Positions 22,938 to 29,636 of a stretch of DNA of 32,481 bases are shown here, one piece after another. The translations under genes were made by a program, and so were the position numbers. This DNA is from Stagnihabitans sp043721775 (GTDB lineage: Bacteria; Pseudomonadota; Alphaproteobacteria; Rhodobacterales; Rhodobacteraceae). The stretch is taken from NCBI GenBank assembly GCA_043721775.1, contig JAYSQA010000157.1:1-32481 (forward strand). Direction: 5' to 3'. The stretch's first letter is position 1, and each line of letters begins with the position of its first letter. Under the pieces are notes generated by a model. The model saw only the letters and a program-made list of their open reading frames with translations. It searched no databases and was not told where the DNA came from.

Positions 22938-23653
22938 ACGGGTTTGTATCTTTCGTGTCTTCTGGCCCCGGTGACCCGGAGTTGCTGACGGTGAAGGCGT
23001 TGAAGCGCATCCAAGCTGCGGATGCCATTCTGTTCGATGACCTGTCGGCGGGGCCTATTCTGGCCCATGCGCGGGCGGGGGCGGATTTGGTTGGCGTCGG
23101 CAAGCGGGCCGGGCGGGTATCACCCAAGCAGGATCAGGTCAGCCGGCTTTTGGTGGATTATGCGCGATCCGGCGCGCGGGTGGTGCGGCTGAAGTCGGGG
23201 GACTGCGGCCTGTTCGGGCGGCTGGAGGAAGAGATAGAAGCGTGTCGGGCGGCGGGCATCGGGTTTGAGATTGTCCCCGGTGTGACATCAGCCTCGGCGG
23301 CGGCGGCGGCGGCGGGGATACCCTTGACGCGGCGGCTGACCGCGCGGCGGGTGCAGTTTGTCACCGGACATGATGTGCATGGCGGCTTGCCGGAGGATTT
23401 GAATATTCAGGCACTGGCCGACCCGCTGGCAACAACGGTGATTTTCATGGGAAAACGGACCTTTGCGGCGCTGTCTGCAAAGCTGATCGCTGCGGGGTTG
23501 CCCGGCGACACGCAGGCTTTGCTGGCGGAAAGCGTGTCGGCGCCAGAGCAGCGTCTGACGCGGGCGACGGTGGCGACACTCGGGGCGGCTTTGGCGCAGG
23601 CGCATGACGGCCCGGCGCTGATCCTGATCGGGCCGTTGATGGAGGGCATATGA
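22934..23653 (+). CDS. cobA: Uroporphyrinogen-III C-methyltransferase CobA (SUMT)
   Basis: This 239-residue SAM-dependent enzyme methylates uroporphyrinogen III at C-2 and C-7 to precorrin-2, the entry to the pathway. Motifs are VSSGPGDPELLTVKALKRI at the N-terminus, AILFDDLSAGPIL, VVRLKSGDCGLFGRLEEEI (about 76-94) with the SUMT-type KSGD, and IVPGVTSASAAAAAAGIPLT (about 113-132). There is no fused CysG-type dehydrogenase domain. In this position it is the last methylase of the operon, overlapping cobB before it and a DUF1636 gene after it by four bases each. The name cobA here is the aerobic-pathway one. Confidence 0.94.
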   Translation: MNGFVSFVSSGPGDPELLTVKALKRIQAADAILFDDLSAGPILAHARAGADLVGVGKRAGRVSPKQDQVSRLLVDYARSGARVVRLKSGDCGLFGRLEEEIEACRAAGIGFEIVPGVTSASAAAAAAGIPLTRRLTARRVQFVTGHDVHGGLPEDLNIQALADPLATTVIFMGKRTFAALSAKLIAAGLPGDTQALLAESVSAPEQRLTRATVATLGAALAQAHDGPALILIGPLMEGI

Positions 23654-23955
23654 CGCATGTTTTGACGCTATGCGCGACATGTCCTTTGGGGCAGGGGGAT
23701 TTTGCCGGGACTTTGGCCCTGCCCGGCTATGAGGTGCGCAGAACCGGGTGCATGTCGGGGTGTACGCGGCCATCTGCTGTGGCGTTTCGGGCGACTGGCA
23801 AGGTGGCCTATCTGTTTGGCGATGTGATCGAGGGCGATCTGGGCGATTTGCTGACATTTGGTGCGGCTTATCTGGCCTCGACCGATGGCAGCTTTGCCGA
23901 TGCCCGCATCTTCGGGGCGCTGCGTATGAAGGCTATTGCGCGCATTCCGGGCTAA
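23650..23955 (+). CDS. Second DUF1636-type cysteine-motif protein
   Basis: This is a 101-residue protein with LCATCPLG (C-x2-C) at the N-terminus and GCMSGCTRPSAVAF (C-x3-C) about 25 residues later. The VAYLFGDV segment corresponds to WGYVYGRM in the first DUF1636 protein, so the two look like diverged paralogs. It overlaps cobA by four bases and ends the riboswitch-controlled operon that the other paralog begins. A thioredoxin-like [2Fe-2S] or metal-binding role is possible. What it does in cobalamin synthesis is not known to me. Confidence 0.7.
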   Translation: MTHVLTLCATCPLGQGDFAGTLALPGYEVRRTGCMSGCTRPSAVAFRATGKVAYLFGDVIEGDLGDLLTFGAAYLASTDGSFADARIFGALRMKAIARIPG

Positions 23956-24030
23956 GATGTCGCCAAAGCGTCCGGCGTGCCGCTTTCGGCCCTTGACCCT
24001 GCCGGGAATTCGCCGCCTTATATCATTGCT

Positions 24031-24213
24031 AAGGTGTTCAAAACGCAAAGCGTCAGGACTGAAACGGGAATGAGGAAGGGTGGACCCGAACGGGCACTCA
24101 ATCCTCAACCGCCCCCGCGACTGTAAGCGGTAGCGGCCTCCAGATGCCACTGATGGGCAACCATTGGGAAGGCGGCAGGCGCGCTATGATCCGTGAGTCA
24201 GGAGACCGGCCTT
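24031..24213 (+). promoter_or_regulatory. Cobalamin (AdoCbl) riboswitch upstream of cbtB-cbtA-cobF
   Basis: Conserved parts appear in order on the plus strand: AAGGTG (24031), ACGGGAATGAGG, CCGCCCCCGCGACTGTAAGCGG (around 24110-24130), ATGCCACTG, ATTGGGAAGGCGGC, and the B12 box AGTCAGGAGACCGGCC (24196-24211), with CCTT closing P1 at 24213. Downstream, GCCGTC (24232-24237) and GACGGC (24244-24249) form a hairpin just before the AGGAG of cbtB (24252-24256), suggesting control of translation; there is no U-run for termination. The gap 23956-24262 holds nothing else I recognise. Confidence 0.92.
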
Positions 24214-24262
24214 CGCGTGGTGAAACAAGATGCCGTCGGGTGTGACGGCTTAGGAGATGACG

Positions 24263-24433
24263 ATGAACCTGATCCAGACTTCCACGCAGGCCCGCTCGAC
24301 TGTCGTGCTGCAAGCCATGTTCGCCGCGATTGTCGGGGCTACGCTGGTCTTTGCCTCGGGCTTTGCGCACAGCCAGACGCTGCATGACGCGGCCCATGAC
24401 ATGCGCCACTCTACCGGGTTTCCCTGCCACTGA
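24263..24433 (+). CDS. cbtB: Cobalt transporter small subunit CbtB
   Basis: This is a 56-residue protein with one membrane span (VVLQAMFAAIVGATLVFASG, residues 14-33) and a histidine-rich C-terminus (AHSQTLHDAAHDMRHSTGFP then CH), which fits a metal-binding tail. It is the usual partner of CbtA in cobalamin-regulated cobalt uptake. ATG at 24263 has AGGAG seven bases upstream, directly after the riboswitch hairpin. The stop at 24431-24433 lies 12 bp before cbtA. Transport of cobalt is known by genomic association of the family rather than from this sequence. Confidence 0.9.
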   Translation: MNLIQTSTQARSTVVLQAMFAAIVGATLVFASGFAHSQTLHDAAHDMRHSTGFPCH

Positions 24434-24445
24434 GGCAGAGTTTCA

Positions 24446-25186
24446 ATGAAACATATGTTGTCCAGCGCGCTGCTTGCTGGCTTTGCGGCGGGGTTGCTGT
24501 GCGCCCTGCTGCAATATTTTCTGGTGGAACCCAAGATCCTGTTGGCTGAACGCTATGAAAGCCGCGAACTTGTGTATTTTCAAGGGGTTCATGGTGTAAA
24601 CGATCAGGCGGCGGCAATAGTAAAGCCGGTGCCTGGGATGAATATGGCGGCTGAACCTGCGGCGCATGGCGATGCCGCGGAAAGTTCCGGCCTTTATCGT
24701 CATGGCTTGACGGTTCTGTTCTCGGTCTTGATCTATTGCGGGTACGGTCTGATGCTGATGGCGGCACTTCAGGTGGCGGAAAGCTTTGGCATCCGGCTTG
24801 GCACAATGCAGGGCTTGTTGTGGGGGCTGGCGGGCTTTGCAGCAGTTCAGTTGATGCCCGCCCTTGGGCTGGAGCCGGAATTGCCGGGCACACCTGCCGC
24901 TGATCTGACGGCGCGGCAGATGTGGTGGGCTGGCACGGCGATCTGTACCGTCGGGGGCTTGTGGTTCATGGCTTACGGCACGGCGCTTTGGCAAAGAGCC
25001 ATCGGTGTCGGGGTTCTGGTGGTGCCGCATGTCTGGGGTGCGCCAGAGTTGGCGCAGTTTGGCGGGGTGGTGCCGCCGGAACTGGCAGCCTCGTTTGCGG
25101 CGCGCAGCCTGGGCGTGGGCTTGATCACCTGGATGGCGCTTGGCGGGCTGTTGGTGACGTTCTGGCACTCTGACCCCGCCGCATGA
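24446..25186 (+). CDS. cbtA: Cobalt transporter subunit CbtA
   Basis: This 246-residue membrane protein has about five hydrophobic spans: LSSALLAGFAAGLLCALLQY near the N-terminus, LTVLFSVLIYCGYGLMLMAA (about 88-107), GLLWGLAGFAAVQLMPAL, WWAGTAICTVGGLWFMAYGT and a C-terminal LITWMALGGLLVTFW. The periplasmic loop after the first span contains methionine and histidine residues (PGMNMAAEPAAHGDA) that could bind metal. It follows cbtB under the second riboswitch and overlaps cobF by four bases. The family is a predicted cobalt permease. Confidence 0.92.
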   Translation: MKHMLSSALLAGFAAGLLCALLQYFLVEPKILLAERYESRELVYFQGVHGVNDQAAAIVKPVPGMNMAAEPAAHGDAAESSGLYRHGLTVLFSVLIYCGYGLMLMAALQVAESFGIRLGTMQGLLWGLAGFAAVQLMPALGLEPELPGTPAADLTARQMWWAGTAICTVGGLWFMAYGTALWQRAIGVGVLVVPHVWGAPELAQFGGVVPPELAASFAARSLGVGLITWMALGGLLVTFWHSDPAA

Positions 25187-25914
25187 TCCAGCTTCATCTG
25201 ATAGGCATCGGCACCGGCAATCCTGATCATTTGACGCGTCAGGCGGTCAAGGCGCTGAATGCGGCCGATCTGGTGATGATCCCGCGCAAGGGTGGCAAGG
25301 CCGATCTGGCCGAGTTGCGGCTGGCCATTTGCCATGAGGTGCTGACCAATCCGGCAACCCGTGTGTTGGAGTTTGACCTGCCGGTGCGCGATGCTGATAA
25401 CCCGAACTATCAGGCCGGCGTCAACGATTGGCATGATGCGATTGCGGCGGTGTGGCGTCAGACGATGGCGGCGCATCCGGTGGAACGGGTGGCGCTGCTG
25501 GTCTGGGGCGATCCGTCGCTGTATGACAGCAGCCTGCGGATTGCGGCGCGGCTTGACGGTGTGACGGTTTCAGTCGTGCCGGGCATCACATCCATTCAGG
25601 CGCTGACGGCCGCGCATGCCATGACCCTGAACGAGATTGGTGAGGCTGTAACCATCACCACGGGCCGCCAGTTGTTGCAGGGCTGGCCTGCGGGTGCGGA
25701 CACTCTGGTCATCATGCTGGATGGCAAGTGTTCCTTCCAGTCGCTTGATCCTGCGGGCATTTCCATCTGGTGGGGGGCTTATGTCGGGATGGCTGAAGAG
25801 ATTATCCTGTCAGGCCCATTGGCGCAAGTTGGTGCGAAGATCGTTGATGTTCGCGCCAAGGCAAGGGCCGCGCATGGTTGGATCATGGATATCTACATCC
25901 TGCGCAAGACCTGA
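25183..25914 (+). CDS. cobF: Precorrin-6A synthase (deacetylating) CobF
   Basis: This 243-residue methylase methylates C-1 of precorrin-5 and releases acetate to give precorrin-6A, a step found only in the aerobic pathway. Family features are LIGIGTGNPDHLTRQAVKAL, LVMIPRKGGKADLAELR (about 28-44), VALLVWGDPSLYDSSLRIA (about 103-121), VVPGITSIQALTAAHAM and the C-terminal IWWGAYVGMAEEIILSGPL. Its start overlaps the cbtA stop (ATGA). It is thus separated from the main ring-enzyme operon and regulated together with cobalt import. It is followed by a 96-bp spacer and the convergent export operon. Confidence 0.95.
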   Translation: MIQLHLIGIGTGNPDHLTRQAVKALNAADLVMIPRKGGKADLAELRLAICHEVLTNPATRVLEFDLPVRDADNPNYQAGVNDWHDAIAAVWRQTMAAHPVERVALLVWGDPSLYDSSLRIAARLDGVTVSVVPGITSIQALTAAHAMTLNEIGEAVTITTGRQLLQGWPAGADTLVIMLDGKCSFQSLDPAGISIWWGAYVGMAEEIILSGPLAQVGAKIVDVRAKARAAHGWIMDIYILRKT

Positions 25915-26010
25915 GCCAGTATCAGGATGTTTTACATAATATTGATTATCGGATAATGCCATGTGGCCAGCAAGCGCCATAAAGATGGGCCACCTTTCGG
26001 TGACCTGCCG

Positions 26011-27222
26011 TTACTGATGGCGCAGCGCCTCGATCGGGTCCAGGCGTGCGGCGCGGCGGGCTGGGAAGTAGCCGAAGACCACCCCCACCACGGCAGAGAA
26101 GATGAACGAGGCGATGATGATGCGGTAATCCGGCAGGAAGCCGATGTTCAGCGCATAAGACCCTACGGCGCCAAGGCCAAGGCCCAAAAGGATGCCCACC
26201 ACGCCGCCAATCAGCGACAGCACAATCGCCTCGACCAGGAATTGCATCAGGACTTGGCGTTCCGTGGCACCTACGGCCATGCGGATGCCGATTTCGCGCG
26301 TGCGTTCTGTGACCGATACCAGCATGATGTTCATGATGCCGATGCCGCCGACCAGAAGGCTGATGGCGGCCACTGCTGACAGAAGGCCGGTCAAGACGCC
26401 GGTGATGCCGGTCAGCATCGAGGATATCTGTTTCATATCAAAAACATTGAAGTCGTCGTTCTGATCGCCGGTAAGCCTGCGGCGTTCGCGCATCAGGGTC
26501 TGGATCTGGGTTGTGACATCCTCGGCGCTGGCGCCATCACGGAAGGTCACGGAAATGGTCTGCACATTGGTATTGCCGGAAATCCGGCGCTGGAAGGCTT
26601 TCAGGGGCATGACCACGATGTCATTGTCATCCTGACCGAAGGTTGACGCCTCGCGTTTGGCCAGCAGGCCTATGACCTCACACGATATTTTGCCAACACG
26701 GATTGTGGTGCCGACGGGGTTGCCCTCACCTATCAGGGCTTGCGAGGTGGCGGTGCCAAGGATGCAGACCGGGGTGCCGATGCGCATTTCGATCTCGGAA
26801 AACAGGCGACCGTAGCCAAGGGTCCAGCCGCGGATGCCGAAGAAGGCGTCATCGGTGCCGGTGACTTGCACGGTGTGGTTCATCTCGCCAAAGACGGCCG
26901 TTTGGATTTTGGCCGAACCGGGGGTGGCTGCGACGATATCGGGGATGTAGCGGACCAGCGCATCCATGTCAGCCAGCGTCAGAGGGGCCGCATCGTTCGA
27001 GCCGCCACCGGGGCCGCGACCGGGGGCACCGGGCCGGATCATCAGAAGGTTGGAGCCAAGCGAGGCCACGTCGGACTGCACCTGTGCGGTTGACCCCTGC
27101 CCCACGGTCACCATGGCAATGACGGATGCCACCCCGATCACGATGCCAAGAACGGTCAGGAAGCTTCTGAGTTTGTTGCGGAAAACCGTGCTGAGTGCAA
27201 GGCGCAGCGCTTCAAGCAGCAT
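26011..27222 (-). CDS. MacB-like ABC transporter permease
   Basis: This 403-residue permease has the MacB/FtsX layout: one N-terminal membrane span (FLTVLGIVIGVASVIAMVTV, about residues 20-39), a large periplasmic domain (about 40-275), and three C-terminal spans with the conserved GGIGIMNIMLVSVTERTREI and GIRMAVGA motifs, ending RLDPIEALRHQ. ATG at 27222 is chosen because AGGGAA lies six bases upstream and the family motif ALSTVFRNKLRSFLT follows. The start overlaps the upstream ATPase gene by 11 bp. With the ATPase and the membrane-fusion protein it forms a tripartite exporter; the substrate cannot be told. The 96-bp spacer between it and the convergent cobF (25915-26010) holds only small inverted repeats. 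Confidence 0.92.
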   Translation of the reverse strand: MLLEALRLALSTVFRNKLRSFLTVLGIVIGVASVIAMVTVGQGSTAQVQSDVASLGSNLLMIRPGAPGRGPGGGSNDAAPLTLADMDALVRYIPDIVAATPGSAKIQTAVFGEMNHTVQVTGTDDAFFGIRGWTLGYGRLFSEIEMRIGTPVCILGTATSQALIGEGNPVGTTIRVGKISCEVIGLLAKREASTFGQDDNDIVVMPLKAFQRRISGNTNVQTISVTFRDGASAEDVTTQIQTLMRERRRLTGDQNDDFNVFDMKQISSMLTGITGVLTGLLSAVAAISLLVGGIGIMNIMLVSVTERTREIGIRMAVGATERQVLMQFLVEAIVLSLIGGVVGILLGLGLGAVGSYALNIGFLPDYRIIIASFIFSAVVGVVFGYFPARRAARLDPIEALRHQ

Positions 27223-28012
27223 GATGTTCCCTGACTCGGTCAGACAGGATTTTACCGTCAACAAAGGTGACAATGCGGTTGGCGTAATCGGCCATGTCAG
27301 GTTCATGCGTGACCATCAGCACCGACAGGCCCTCGTCGCGGTTAAGCTGTACCAGCAGGTCCATGATCTCGCGCCCACGGGCGCTGTCCAGGTTGCCGGT
27401 CGGTTCGTCAGCGAGGATCAGGCCGGGTTTGGTGACGATGGCGCGGGCGATGGCGACGCGCTGCTGCTGACCGCCCGACAGTTCGGACGGTCGGTGACCC
27501 GCCCTGCCCTGCAAGCCCACTTTGGTCAAGGCAGCCATCGCCCGGTCGTGCCGTTCGTCAGAGGGAATGCCTTGATAGATCAGGGGAAGTTCAACGTTTT
27601 CAAGAGCGGTGGTGCGGGGCAGAAGGTTGAAGCCCTGAAAGATGAAGCCCAGAAAATGCCTGCGCAACAGGGCGCGCTGGTCACGGTCAAGGCCGGTGAC
27701 ATCGGTACCGAACAGCAGGTACTGGCCCGAGGTTGGCGTATCCAGACAGCCCAGAATGTTCATTGCCGTAGACTTTCCAGACCCCGAGGGGCCCATGACG
27801 GCAATGAATTCACCCTTCTGCACGGTCAGGTTGACGTCGTTCAGCGCATAGACCTTTGCCTCGTCCACCCCGTAAATCTTGGAAAGGTGGCGCAGTTCCA
27901 GCATCGGAGTTTCGGCGGTCATTTGCTGGGCAGTCTTTTGTTCCGCAGACTTTTGTTCCGCAGACTTTTGTTCCGCAGTCTTTTGTTCCGCGGGCACTTG
28001 CTGGGCTGTCAT
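27212..28012 (-). CDS. MacB/LolD-type ABC transporter ATP-binding protein
   Basis: This 266-residue ATPase has Walker A GPSGSGKST (residues 74-82), the signature LSGGQQQR (178-185), Walker B plus D-loop LILADEPTGNLD (about 198-209) and the switch histidine in VTHEPDMADYA. The nucleotide-binding domain starts at about residue 37 (MLELRHLSKIYG). The first 36 residues are an unusual repeat of EQK(T/S)A units encoded by 15-bp tandem repeats. An internal ATG at 27922 would give a normal length, but the start at 28012 overlaps the adaptor stop (ATGA) and is open, so translation probably begins there. It would power the permease encoded next. Confidence 0.93.
   Translation of the reverse strand: MTAQQVPAEQKTAEQKSAEQKSAEQKTAQQMTAETPMLELRHLSKIYGVDEAKVYALNDVNLTVQKGEFIAVMGPSGSGKSTAMNILGCLDTPTSGQYLLFGTDVTGLDRDQRALLRRHFLGFIFQGFNLLPRTTALENVELPLIYQGIPSDERHDRAMAALTKVGLQGRAGHRPSELSGGQQQRVAIARAIVTKPGLILADEPTGNLDSARGREIMDLLVQLNRDEGLSVLMVTHEPDMADYANRIVTFVDGKILSDRVREHHAA
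27935..27994. repeat. Four 15-bp tandem repeats in the ATPase 5' end
   Basis: Units of cttttgttccgcaga (with A/T variation in the last bases) start at 27935, 27950, 27965 and 27980. On the minus strand they encode A-E-Q-K-(S/T) four times. Flanking copies of tcatttgctgg at 27919 and 28009 show that the region around the original start codon was duplicated too. Confidence 0.9.
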
Positions 28013-29277
28013 TTGCTGGCTTGGGCCGTGATGACAAGGTCGCCGGCGGTCAGGGGGCCTTCAAGCACTTGCGTGGTGTCGCCATCCGTCACGCCGGTTT
28101 TCACGGCGATCTGGGCGGGCTGGCCGTCTTTCAGGATATACATGTTGCGGTAGCCGTCCTTGGTGACGGCATTGGTGACGCTGGTGGTCTGCTTGCCAGA
28201 GCCTGGCCCGCCGCCCGAAAACAGCATCCCCAACAGGCCCGAACTTTTGCGCGCGGCAGCCGGGGCGGCGGGAGGTGTAAAGCGGAAGGCGGCGTTGGGC
28301 ACGCTGAGGGCACCCTTGACCTCTTCCACCGTGACATCCGCCGAGGCCGTCATGCCGGGCCGCAGGCGGTGGTCGGAATTGTCGATGGTCAGGATCGTGG
28401 GATAGGTCACAATGCCGTCCACGGTTTGCGGGGCGTAGTGCATCTGCGACACCGCCGCCGGGAAGGTCTGCCCCAGATAGGCATCGACGCTGAAGGAGGC
28501 CGGATCGCCGACCTGCACCTTGCCGATATCAGCCTCGTCGACGTCAATCTGCAACTCCATCTGGCCCAGATCATGCGCCAGCGTGAACAGAACGACGGTG
28601 GTGGTGGAAGCCGAGACGGTCTGGCCGAGATCCGCCTTGAGGTCCAGCACCATGCCATCAATCGGCGCCACGATAACGGCCTTGTCGATGTTGGTCTGGC
28701 TTAGCTTCACATCGGCTTCCGCCACCTGCACATTGGCCAGTGCCGAAGCCAGCGAGGCATCCGCCCGACGCTGCGCCAGTGTGGCGCCGGCCAGATCCTC
28801 GGCGGAATTCAGGCCTTTGTCGTGCATCTTCTGCGCCCGGTCAAGCGTGGCCGCCGCCGCCTCTTGCGTGGCCTTGGCATCCTCCACCTCGGCCTTGCGG
28901 GCGGTCAGGGTCGCCTGGTCGCGGGCCAGTTCGGCTTGCAGCGAAGAGGTGTCAAGCCGGGCCAGGACCTGGCCTTTGGTGACGGTGTCATTGACCGCGA
29001 CATCCACCTCGGAAATCGTGCCGGATATCAGCGAGCCGACATCGACCTGCTGGATCGGCTGCACAGTGCCCACGGCGTTGACTGTGACCGTGATGTCAGC
29101 GGCGTGGGCCTCGGTCGTGGTGTAATGGACGACGGCGGTGGCGGTGTTGCGGGTCACAAGATACCCATAGACGCCCGCCGCCAAAGCCACGATCAACACA
29201 GGCCAGAAAACCCACCCCCGCAACCGGAAGCGCTTGCGACGCCGGGTAATCGCCTCGACCGTGATCGTGTCTGCCAT
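28009..29277 (-). CDS. Membrane-fusion (periplasmic adaptor) protein, MacA/HlyD type
   Basis: This 422-residue adaptor of a tripartite exporter has an N-terminal membrane anchor at residues 21-41 (GWVFWPVLIVALAAGVYGYL). A lipoyl-like domain half follows (VGTVQPIQQVDVGSLISGTI), then an alanine/glutamate-rich helical hairpin (about 105-185), then the second lipoyl half (IVAPIDGMVLDL) and a beta-barrel (MELQIDVDEADIGKVQVGDP). ATG at 29277 has AAAGGA six to seven bases upstream; the longer open frame is not needed. It is the first gene of the minus-strand operon; its stop overlaps the ATPase start. A glycine/serine-rich loop (SGGGPGSGKQ) near residue 357 is an insertion of unknown meaning. Confidence 0.92.
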   Translation of the reverse strand: MADTITVEAITRRRKRFRLRGWVFWPVLIVALAAGVYGYLVTRNTATAVVHYTTTEAHAADITVTVNAVGTVQPIQQVDVGSLISGTISEVDVAVNDTVTKGQVLARLDTSSLQAELARDQATLTARKAEVEDAKATQEAAAATLDRAQKMHDKGLNSAEDLAGATLAQRRADASLASALANVQVAEADVKLSQTNIDKAVIVAPIDGMVLDLKADLGQTVSASTTTVVLFTLAHDLGQMELQIDVDEADIGKVQVGDPASFSVDAYLGQTFPAAVSQMHYAPQTVDGIVTYPTILTIDNSDHRLRPGMTASADVTVEEVKGALSVPNAAFRFTPPAAPAAARKSSGLLGMLFSGGGPGSGKQTTSVTNAVTKDGYRNMYILKDGQPAQIAVKTGVTDGDTTQVLEGPLTAGDLVITAQASK

Positions 29278-29294
29278 GGGAAGTCCTTTTTCGT

Positions 29295-29309
29295 AGCTTG
29301 GTCCAAGCT
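29295..29309. promoter_or_regulatory. 15-bp perfect palindrome upstream of the export operon
   Basis: AGCTTGG (29295-29301) and CCAAGCT (29303-29309) are perfect inverted repeats about one base, 18 bp before the ATG of the adaptor gene. This size and position fit an operator for a dimeric repressor of the export operon. No regulator gene is adjacent, so this is inference. Confidence 0.4.
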
Positions 29310-29409
29310 GGCCCGATCCGAATGCGGTTTCAACGCCCAAGCCATAGATTTCCGTCGCTGCGGCAGCCGGTCACAGGAAATTGCGCATTACAGGAAAGTA
29401 CAGAACGCA

Positions 29410-29436
29410 GCATGGGCAACTTGCCCATCCTACCCT
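29410..29436. repeat. REP-like palindrome copy C
   Basis: gcATGGGCA-ACT-TGCCCAT (palindrome 29412-29428) followed by CCTACCCT. It is in the same orientation as copies A and B and in inverted orientation to copy D 110 bp away, so C and D form a pair like the BIME arrangement of REP elements. Confidence 0.8.
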
Positions 29437-29545
29437 TGGACAGACCATTGTCTTTTGCCCTTTCATCCTGGCGCAAATATCCCACCGGAGGTCTGGAGGG
29501 TGTGAAACTCTCCAGTGGGTGGCACAGGGCGCTCTGACAAGGTCA
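29437..29545. other. Spacer between REP-like copies C and D
   Basis: This 109-bp non-coding stretch lies between the two inverted palindromes. It contains a hairpin with arms CTGGAG (29493-29498) and CTCCAG (29510-29515), enclosed by CCCAC (29481) and a matching GTGGG (29515-29519). The 13-mer gcgcaaatatccc at 29471-29483 recurs at 32370-32382. In the whole spacer 29278-29636 I see no gene: only the 15-bp palindrome, the two REP-like copies, this hairpin and the tsf terminator. Confidence 0.5.
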
Positions 29546-29572
29546 AGGGTAGGATGGGCAATCTGCCCATGC
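29546..29572. repeat. REP-like palindrome copy D (inverted)
   Basis: AGGGTAGG-ATGGGCA-ATC-TGCCCAT-GC is the reverse complement layout of copies A to C, with the GTAGG tail on the left. It ends 18 bp before the tsf terminator. Confidence 0.8.
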
Positions 29573-29582
29573 CTCGCGCCAA

Positions 29583-29612
29583 AACAATAGGCCCGGGGGC
29601 TTTCCCCGGGCC
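29583..29612 (-). terminator. Rho-independent terminator of rpsB-tsf
   Basis: On the minus strand GGCCCGGGG (29612-29604) pairs perfectly with CCCCGGGCC (29598-29590) around a five-base loop, followed by a T-rich run (TATTGTTTT, 29589-29581). It begins 25 bp after the tsf stop codon. Confidence 0.85.
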
Positions 29613-29636
29613 CTGCACCAGTCTTGGCCCGATGGG

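Noticed and set aside
23965..23986. Terminator after the second DUF1636 gene (AAAGCG/CGCTTT hairpin)
   Set aside because: The stem is only six pairs with a ten-base loop and no T-run follows; not enough to call a terminator.
25944..25995. Bidirectional terminator between cobF and the permease gene
   Set aside because: ATTATC-G-GATAAT has too small a loop, and the GTGGCC/GGCCAC pair has a 19-base loop and no T-run; neither is convincing.
27935..27994. CRISPR-like array
   Set aside because: The 15-bp units are directly adjacent without spacers and are translated in frame; a simple tandem repeat. No CRISPR array is present in the window.
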